From JACPFJ01 sp036504875 (GTDB lineage: Bacteria > Desulfobacterota > Desulfuromonadia > Geobacterales > Pseudopelobacteraceae): DNA of 64,000 bases. Position numbers and translations under genes: made by a program. The stretch covers positions 43,207 through 107,206 of the forward strand of contig DASXUK010000070.1 in the NCBI GenBank assembly GCA_036504875.1. Direction: 5' to 3'. The notes below the pieces were generated by a model, which had not been told where the DNA came from, did no database searches, and saw only the letters and a program-made list of their open reading frames with translations. Positions 58,695 through 64,000 of the stretch are shown piece by piece (within the stretch, counting starts at the first letter, position 1; each line of letters begins with the position of its first letter).

Positions 58695-58830
58695 ACTCGA
58701 AGGCACGAGCGTACACGAAGGTTCAAGAAGACCGGCAAAATAAATTCCCTCCTATTCATTTAGCCCCAACAACATTACAAGTGAATCTTATCATTTTGAT
58801 TTAACTTCGTGACCTGCGTGTCTTCGTGTT
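58695..58830. repeat. Gene-less inverted-repeat pair, ACGAAG family
   Basis: Left arm at 58695-58721 (CTCGAAGGCACGAGCG then TACACGAAGG) and right arm at 58805-58830 (CTTCGTGACCTGCGTGTCTT then CGTGTT) are inverted relative to each other and similar to the 31-bp terminal repeats at 61923 and 62422. About 80 bases without a gene separate them. Probably a degenerate non-autonomous copy. Confidence 0.7.
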
Positions 58831-58900
58831 AAACTGTTTTTGATTTATTATTCCCGTTTCCCCTCCCAGGAGCGCCATCGCTCCAAACATCTTTGAAAGA

Positions 58901-59746
58901 ATGAGAGATCCCATGCTGTTTATTGGTAATTACAATGAATTAAAAATAGCCAGAATAACCGCTGCGGGCGCTTTGCTGGCTTCTGAGTCAGGGGATATCC
59001 TACTCCCGGCGAGGCTGGTTCCGAAGGGAGCCGAGCCTGGCAGCCGGCTGAAAGTGTTTATCTACGTCGATTCGGAAGACCGGCTGACGGCCACCACCAA
59101 GAAACCTCGGGCGGTAGTGGGTGATTTTGCCCTGTTAAAGGTCAAGGACAATGTGACCGTCGGCACCTTCCTGGACTGGGGGCTGGAAAAGGACCTGCTG
59201 CTGCCGTTTGGCGAACAGCTTGACCAGCTGAGAAGGGGACAGGAGGTGCTGGTTTACGTTTATCTGCACAGCAGCGATCGGGTGGCCGCCTCGGCCAGGC
59301 TGGAAAAATTCCTCAAGCCGGCCGATAACACGCTGGTCGAAGGGGATGAGGTTGAGCTGTTGGTGTATGCCTTCAGCGATCTGGGTGCCAAGGTCATTGT
59401 CAATAACAACTATAGCGGCCTGCTGTTTCGCAATGAACTCTACAGCAACCCGGCCATTGGCGGGCGGCTGCGGGGCTATGTAAAAAAGATCCGCGAGGAT
59501 GGCAAGATCGACGTTACGCTCCGCTCGGGGGGCGCTCGGGAAGCGGCAAATGATCGCGAGGTGATCCTGGATGCCCTCAGAGCCCACAACGGGCTGCTGC
59601 CCCTGAGTGACAGAAGTACTCCGGAAGCCATTGCCGGCCTGATGCGCATGAGCAAGAAGAGTTTCAAGAAAGCCATCGGCGGTTTGTACAAGGAGGGGCT
59701 GGTCGATATAACACCCGAGGGTGTCAGACTGCGGGCCGGGGCATAA
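58901..59746 (+). CDS. CvfB-type S1-like RNA-binding protein
   Basis: A 281-residue protein with several S1/OB-like beta-barrel repeats: GNYNELKIARITAAGALLAS...ILLPARLVP, NVTVGTFLDWGLEKDLLLPF and VILDALRAHNGLLPLSD. It ends in a winged-helix-like C-terminal region (SKKSFKKAIGGLYKEGLVDI). This layout is that of CvfB (conserved virulence factor B), an RNA-binding regulator in Gram-positive bacteria that is widely conserved. ATG 58901 and ATG 58913 are both possible starts. The pseudouridine synthase gene begins at the next base after the stop. Confidence 0.88.
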   Translation: MRDPMLFIGNYNELKIARITAAGALLASESGDILLPARLVPKGAEPGSRLKVFIYVDSEDRLTATTKKPRAVVGDFALLKVKDNVTVGTFLDWGLEKDLLLPFGEQLDQLRRGQEVLVYVYLHSSDRVAASARLEKFLKPADNTLVEGDEVELLVYAFSDLGAKVIVNNNYSGLLFRNELYSNPAIGGRLRGYVKKIREDGKIDVTLRSGGAREAANDREVILDALRAHNGLLPLSDRSTPEAIAGLMRMSKKSFKKAIGGLYKEGLVDITPEGVRLRAGA

Positions 59747-60628
59747 ATGGCGATTTCCAGATACTGTTCCACGGTTACCATGCCGGCCGTTGAAAAACCT
59801 TATCCTTCAATTCTCGATTTTTTGATCAACAGGTTTCCTCGCGTTCGGCGCAACATCTGGGAGCAGCGGATTCTCGATAGAAAGGTTCTTGACGACCTGG
59901 GGAATCCGATCACAACCGCGACAGCCTATGCCCCCTTCAAAAGAATTTTTTATTTCAGGGAAGTCGCCAAGGAACGGGTCATTCCGTTTACGGAGGAAAT
60001 CCTATTTCAGAATGATGAGCTAATTGTCTCATGCAAACCTCATTTTCTCCCTGTAATTCCCGGAGGCCCGTTTGTCACCGAATGTTTATTGAACCGTTTA
60101 AGAAAAAGAACCGGAAATGATGACCTGGTGCCGATCCACAGAATCGACCGCGAAACGGCAGGTATTGTGCTGTTTTCGGCCAACAGGAACACCAGAGCCC
60201 TTTACAATGAGCTGTTCCTGCATGGCAAGGTTGAAAAAACATATCAAGCTGTCGCAGAGTGTACCGCTACCCCGCAACAAGCAGAATGGGTTGTTGAAAA
60301 TAGAATAATAGACGGAGAGCCGTGGTTCAGAATGAAAACTGCGCCGGGGGAATCCAATTCCCGTTCAATTATCAAGCTGATGGAGGTAAAGGAAAATAAG
60401 GGGCGCTTCCTTTTAAATCCTTCAACCGGCAAAACCCATCAGCTACGGCTTCATATGAGCGGTCTCGGGTTCAGGATTTTAAATGATAAGTATTACCCGG
60501 ATCTGCAACCGGAGAAAGCAGATGATTTCGACAAACCACTTCAGCTAATCGCCAAGAAGATAAAATTCACTGATCCGGTTACCGGCCACCTCATGCAGTT
60601 TAGATCGGAACGAAGGCTTCTGTGGTAA
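59747..60628 (+). CDS. RluA-family pseudouridine synthase
   Basis: A 293-residue enzyme that isomerises uridine in rRNA or tRNA. The catalytic segment is VPIHRIDRETAGIVLFSAN (HRxDxxTxG, with Asp as nucleophile), followed by EKTYQAVAEC and NPSTGKTHQLRLHMSGLGF. It has no S4 domain but carries a 65-residue N-terminal part (KPYPSILDFLINRFPRVRRN) typical of some RluA-like proteins. The target base is unknown. ATG 59747 follows directly on the stop of the CvfB-type gene. About 55 bases separate it from sbcD. Confidence 0.93.
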   Translation: MAISRYCSTVTMPAVEKPYPSILDFLINRFPRVRRNIWEQRILDRKVLDDLGNPITTATAYAPFKRIFYFREVAKERVIPFTEEILFQNDELIVSCKPHFLPVIPGGPFVTECLLNRLRKRTGNDDLVPIHRIDRETAGIVLFSANRNTRALYNELFLHGKVEKTYQAVAECTATPQQAEWVVENRIIDGEPWFRMKTAPGESNSRSIIKLMEVKENKGRFLLNPSTGKTHQLRLHMSGLGFRILNDKYYPDLQPEKADDFDKPLQLIAKKIKFTDPVTGHLMQFRSERRLLW

Positions 60629-60683
60629 TGGGAACCACGGAGAACGCCGCCAGTACTCTCAACAAGAAGGTGTTAAGTAACGC

Positions 60684-61922
60684 ATGACAATCCGCTTTCT
60701 CCACACCGCTGATATCCACCTCGGCAAGACCTACCGCAGCTCTTCAGGTGATGCTGCCCGCTATGATGACTTCTTCCGCATGCTGGGCTGCATCGTGGCC
60801 GACGCAATTGCCGAGCAGGTTGATTTCCTCTTGATTGCTGGTGACCTGTTCCACACCGGCCAGATCCTCCCCCGCACCTTTGCCCGTACAATAGAAACCC
60901 TGCAACCGCTGAAGGCCGCCGCTATCCCCTGCATTGCCGTGGAGGGCAATCACGACTGGATCCACCGCCGCGACAGCATCTCGTGGATGGAGGCGCTCTC
61001 GCAGATGGGCTACATCCGCCTGCTGCGTCCGTCGCGCACCGAGAACGGCGGCTATTGTTTCGATTCGTTTGATGCGGAGACCGGCATGGGCGGCCATATC
61101 GAGATCAAAGGGCTCAACATCTACGGTCTGGGCTATATCGGCACCCAGGCGGGCCATCATGTGGGCCGCATCTGCGAGGCGGTAACAACCGAGAACAACC
61201 TGTTGCTGTTCCATGTGGGGATCTGGACCTATTCGCCGGTCGAGATCGGCAACATGCATCCGGACGAGGCGCTTCCGCTGGCGGACAGATTTGGCTACCT
61301 GGCGCTCGGCCACGGGCACAAGTCCTATCTCATCGCCACACCCGCAGGCCGCAACTACGCCTTCAATCCCGGCGCGCCGGAACGGGTCAACTTTGGCGAG
61401 GAGAAGTACGACAAGGGCTATTTCCTGGTAACGGTGGAGGCTGGCAAGTACAGCCACGAATTCCGCAACACTCAACCCCGCCCGATGCTGGTGGCAACCA
61501 TCAACCTGCAGGGCGCCGAGTATGCCGACCAGGCGCTGGAGAGCTTCCGCTCGCAGATCGCTGAAAAATCGGCCTCTTTCAGTGATGAACGCCGGCCTTT
61601 ACTGGAGATCAGACTTACCGGCCGGGTGGCCTTCCACCCCTTCGAACTGGGCCGCGAGCGGCTGCGGCTGGCCCTCAGCGAGATCTGCAATCCGCTGCAC
61701 GTGGAGATCAAGAACCACCTGTCGCTGGTCACCGGCAACGGAAATGGCCAAGAGGTCAAGAAGAGCCTAGCCGAAATCGAACGGGATGTGCTAGGGGAAC
61801 TGATTAGTGCCAACAGCGTCTACAAAGGACGCCAGGCGGAACTGGTCGAGCTGGCGTTGGCGATTCGCGCCGCGGTATTGAAAGGTGACGTGGAGGGAGA
61901 GGAGCTGCTGGGACTGCTTTGA
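60684..61922 (+). CDS. sbcD: DNA repair exonuclease subunit SbcD (Mre11-like)
   Basis: A 412-residue nuclease subunit. Metallophosphoesterase motifs are FLHTADIHLGKTY, LLIAGDLFHTG, VEGNHDWIHRR, NNLLLFHVGIW and LALGHGHKSYL. The C-terminal region (about 300-412) supplies the binding surface for SbcC. It works with SbcC to open hairpins and process double-strand ends, which is relevant near palindromes and terminal repeats. The stop (61920-61922) is followed at the very next base by the terminal inverted repeat of the GxxExxY element. In most genomes sbcC follows sbcD almost directly. Confidence 0.96.
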   Translation: MTIRFLHTADIHLGKTYRSSSGDAARYDDFFRMLGCIVADAIAEQVDFLLIAGDLFHTGQILPRTFARTIETLQPLKAAAIPCIAVEGNHDWIHRRDSISWMEALSQMGYIRLLRPSRTENGGYCFDSFDAETGMGGHIEIKGLNIYGLGYIGTQAGHHVGRICEAVTTENNLLLFHVGIWTYSPVEIGNMHPDEALPLADRFGYLALGHGHKSYLIATPAGRNYAFNPGAPERVNFGEEKYDKGYFLVTVEAGKYSHEFRNTQPRPMLVATINLQGAEYADQALESFRSQIAEKSASFSDERRPLLEIRLTGRVAFHPFELGRERLRLALSEICNPLHVEIKNHLSLVTGNGNGQEVKKSLAEIERDVLGELISANSVYKGRQAELVELALAIRAAVLKGDVEGEELLGLL

Positions 61923-62452
61923 TTTCACCACGAAGACACGAAGGACACGAAGACCTGCAAAATCTTGTGGGTAGAATCAAAGATCAACAACGGATAACAG
62001 CTTATTTCCATCGTCACGAGGGCATGAATGAGTAATAGGCCAAGTATTTTACCTGAGGACGGTTCAAACCTTATTATAGCTGCTGCGCTGGAGGTTCACC
62101 GGCACCTTGGCCCGGGACTCCTTGAGTCGGCATATGAAGAGTGCCTATGCCATGAGCTTGAAACAAGAGGCATTCAATTTTCTCGTCAGAGATCACTCCC
62201 TATCGTTTACAAAGGAAAGACGCTTGAATGCGGTTATCGTTTGGACGTAGTGGTGAGCAATACTATTCTGCTCGAACTAAAGAGCGTCGAAAAGCTGCTC
62301 CCGATCCATGAAGCGCAAATTTTGACATATCTAAAACTTTCCGGTATTCGAACTGGCCTACTCATCAATTTCAACGAAATACTTCTGAAGAACGGGATCA
62401 AAAGAATCGTCTTTTAGGTTCTCTTCGTGCCCTTCGTGCCTTCGTGGTGAAA
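61923..62452. mobile_element. GxxExxY gene bounded by 31-bp terminal inverted repeats
   Basis: Left repeat 61923-61953 begins TTTCACCACGAAGACACGAA; right repeat 62422-62452 is its inverse with two mismatches in 31. The 530-base unit contains one gene of 129 codons. It starts directly after the sbcD stop and ends 12 bases before the sbcC start, so it separates two genes that are normally adjacent. No target-site duplication is visible. Similar inverted pairs without a gene occur at 58695-58830 and 36124-36272. Confidence 0.75.
62028..62417 (+). CDS. GxxExxY protein (PD-(D/E)XK nuclease-like)
   Basis: A 129-residue protein of the GxxExxY family. It shows HRHLGPGLLESAYEECLCHEL (name-giving motif), VYKGKTLECGYRLDVVV with the central Asp and LLELKSVEKL with ExK, together the D...ExK layout of PD-(D/E)XK nucleases. 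It ends LKNGIKRIVF. The family is widespread but its activity is unproven. ATG 62028 and ATG 62024 are near each other; only the former is in frame. The stop lies four bases before the right terminal repeat. The gene and its repeats form a compact unit between sbcD and sbcC. Confidence 0.9.
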   Translation: MSNRPSILPEDGSNLIIAAALEVHRHLGPGLLESAYEECLCHELETRGIQFSRQRSLPIVYKGKTLECGYRLDVVVSNTILLELKSVEKLLPIHEAQILTYLKLSGIRTGLLINFNEILLKNGIKRIVF

Positions 62453-62464
62453 CAGGTTAAAATA

Positions 62465-64000
62465 ATGCAAATCCTTTCCATCCATCTAAAGAACATCAAG
62501 TCCCACCGCGATACAGAACTTTCCTTCTCCTCCGGTATCAATGTGCTCTCCGGTCCCAACGGCGCCGGCAAAAGCACCATCTTCGAAGCCATCGGCTATG
62601 CGCTGTTTGGGGTGGACGCTAAGGACTTCGTCTCCAACGCCGATCGCTTCCTTTCCATCGGCGCCAAGAAGGGCGAAATCAGTGTTGTTTTCCGGACCAA
62701 TGACGACCAGACCTGGCGGGTGAGCCGCACGGTTGGGGCCGGAGCCAAGTGGTTGCTGGCCAGGGAGAGCGGCGGCTCTTTCGAGGTGGAGGACCATGCA
62801 CGCATGGAGGAGACCGAGGCCCGCATCGCCGGTCTGCTGGGTCTGGACAACGGCCGGGCCCTGGCCGAGCAGTTTAAGCTGGTGATCGGACCGTTCCAGA
62901 ACGACTTTCTCGGCCCGTTCGTCATCAAGCAGCCTGCTAAGCGCCAGGAGGCCTTTGATGAGATCCTGGGCATCGATGCCTGGCGCAAGACCTACAAGGG
63001 GACCAGCAGTCTGCTGTCGGCCGTGCAGGAGCGGATCAAGATCGTCTCAGCCGAAGTAACTGTTAAACAGGAACAACTGACGGTGCTGCCCGACAAAGAG
63101 ACTGAATTCAGGGCCATTACCCATGACCTGGTCAGCAGGGAACAGACCCTGAAGGCAAAGGAAAGCTACCTGAAGGATATGGAGCAGCGCCTGATTGATC
63201 TGGATAATCGCGAGAAGTCCATCACGGCCCTGTCAAATGAGCTGCAGCTCCTGCAAAGCCGCATTCAGGATGGTGATGGGAAGATCGCTGAGCAGCGGTT
63301 GCGGGTGGCGGAAGCCCAGCAGGCCCTCATGGTCCTTGATCAATCCAGGGCTGGGAAGGAGGCCTTTGAGAAGTCCGAGGCATACCTTACGGAACTGCGC
63401 CGGAAAGAGCAGGAGCGGCGGGGCATTGAGCAGGAAATTGCCGGTCTTGAAAAAGAGGTCCTGCGCCTGACCCAGTCACTGGGGCATGAACGCTCCGAGG
63501 TCGAGAAAATCGCCAAGCAACTGGTCGAAGAGCAGCATAAGCTGGACCAGGCGAGCCAGGAATTGCAGGTCGATGTCAAGCTCTCCGACCTGGCCGCCCG
63601 GCGCCCGACACTGCGTCAGGAGGCCGACCAACAGAGGGCGCAACGCTCGCTTTTGGAAGGTCGTCGGGAAAGCCTGTTGGAAGGCAAAGACAAATTAGCG
63701 GCCGGAATCTGCACCTTTCTACAGGAAGAGTGCCGCAACATTGCCGGCATTATCCCCCACGATCTCTTCAGCAACCGTCTTTTCGACCTGGAGCGCCAGA
63801 TGCAGCAACTGGACACGCTGATAGAAGATCTGTCCGGCCGGGTCAAGCAGGCGGAGGCCGCCGAACAGGAACTAAACGGACGTCAGATCCGGCTCCAGGA
63901 GCTCGACAAACAGGTAATCGCCCTGGCAGGGCAGCGCAAAATAAACCAGGAGCGGACAAATGGCCTGGACAGGCTGACCCTCCAGCAGACCGAGGCCACC
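62465..64000 (+). CDS. sbcC: DNA repair ATPase SbcC (Rad50-like), 3' end cut by window
   Basis: The frame begins at ATG 62465 (MQILSIHLKNIKSHRDTELS) and stays open to the last base. The Walker A motif is VLSGPNGAGKSTIFEAIGY, followed by the globular head part (FGVDAKDFVSNADRF, FLGPFVIKQPAKRQEAF) and then a long coiled coil rich in Glu, Gln, Arg and Leu from about residue 195. The zinc hook and Walker B lie outside the window. SbcC is the ATPase and clamp partner of SbcD. It follows the GxxExxY element by 12 bases, and no ribosome site of its own is obvious, so its translation or transcription may be affected by the insertion. Confidence 0.95.
   Translation, partial: MQILSIHLKNIKSHRDTELSFSSGINVLSGPNGAGKSTIFEAIGYALFGVDAKDFVSNADRFLSIGAKKGEISVVFRTNDDQTWRVSRTVGAGAKWLLARESGGSFEVEDHARMEETEARIAGLLGLDNGRALAEQFKLVIGPFQNDFLGPFVIKQPAKRQEAFDEILGIDAWRKTYKGTSSLLSAVQERIKIVSAEVTVKQEQLTVLPDKETEFRAITHDLVSREQTLKAKESYLKDMEQRLIDLDNREKSITALSNELQLLQSRIQDGDGKIAEQRLRVAEAQQALMVLDQSRAGKEAFEKSEAYLTELRRKEQERRGIEQEIAGLEKEVLRLTQSLGHERSEVEKIAKQLVEEQHKLDQASQELQVDVKLSDLAARRPTLRQEADQQRAQRSLLEGRRESLLEGKDKLAAGICTFLQEECRNIAGIIPHDLFSNRLFDLERQMQQLDTLIEDLSGRVKQAEAAEQELNGRQIRLQELDKQVIALAGQRKINQERTNGLDRLTLQQTEAT

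Noticed and set aside
60744..61475. 243-codon minus-strand frame opposite sbcD
   Set aside because: Fully antisense to sbcD, with no domain recognised; an artefact of high-GC codons.
61910..62465. Target-site duplication around the GxxExxY unit
   Set aside because: The bases outside the two terminal repeats do not match each other, so direct evidence for transposition is lacking.

Overview
The window looks like a chromosomal piece of a metal-reducing deltaproteobacterium of the Geobacter/Desulfuromonas type (Desulfuromonadales). The evidence is the density of multiheme c-type cytochromes, two inner-membrane quinol-oxidising cytochromes resembling ImcH and CbcL, an NrfD-type quinone complex, sensors that carry c-type heme motifs, and a gene style typical of that group. 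No rRNA, tRNA, CRISPR array or prophage was seen. Species cannot be named from this window.

Layout. 1-2000: end of a membrane histidine kinase and ispF. 2016-12081 (minus strand): RND efflux pump, small hypothetical, DMT and SulP transporters, an AMIN-domain exported protein, an EndoQ-type PHP endonuclease and the RND adaptor lipoprotein. 12600-16330: ImcH-like and CbcL-like cytochromes, each with its own terminator. 16583-22012: aminotransferase, zinc ribbon, rubredoxin, ferredoxin, MBL hydrolase, coaBC, a phospholipase-like protein and family-4 uracil-DNA glycosylase. 22040-23450: a mosaic of a RAYT transposase, its REP repeats, a broken KilA-N gene and a decayed copy of the udg 3' end. 23440-45000: NlpC/P60 protein, cheR-mcp-cheW, putA, WecG-type glycosyltransferase, RNA methyltransferase, radical SAM protein, a lipid-linked glycosylation pair, an aspartase/fumarase, a NifU-type scaffold, and a heme-sensor histidine kinase facing an NtrC-type regulator.

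45900-52763 is the most coherent system. A sigma-54 promoter (46176-46191) drives three tiny membrane proteins, a receiver domain lacking its phosphorylation aspartate, a five-heme cytochrome, a HybA-like iron-sulfur protein, an NrfD/HybB-like quinone protein, a nine-heme cytochrome built from three triheme units, a kinase-less heme sensor and a four-helix membrane protein. The flanking kinase and the kinase-less sensor share a CxxCH...CxxxxCH periplasmic domain. A 21-bp palindrome (core GTATA-N7-TATAC) occurs twice before this operon and once before the CbcL-like gene, suggesting one redox-responsive circuit controls both.

53300-58260 holds a multicopper oxidase, an AraC regulator and a tandem pair of monoheme cytochromes with Pro/Thr/Ser-rich and, in one, Asp-Lys-rich repeats. 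58387-64000 holds RNA-binding proteins, a pseudouridine synthase and sbcD/sbcC. A GxxExxY (PD-(D/E)XK-like) gene bounded by 31-bp inverted repeats sits exactly between sbcD and sbcC, and gene-less copies of the same repeats lie at 58695-58830 and 36124-36272. This looks like a small mobile unit with non-autonomous relatives.
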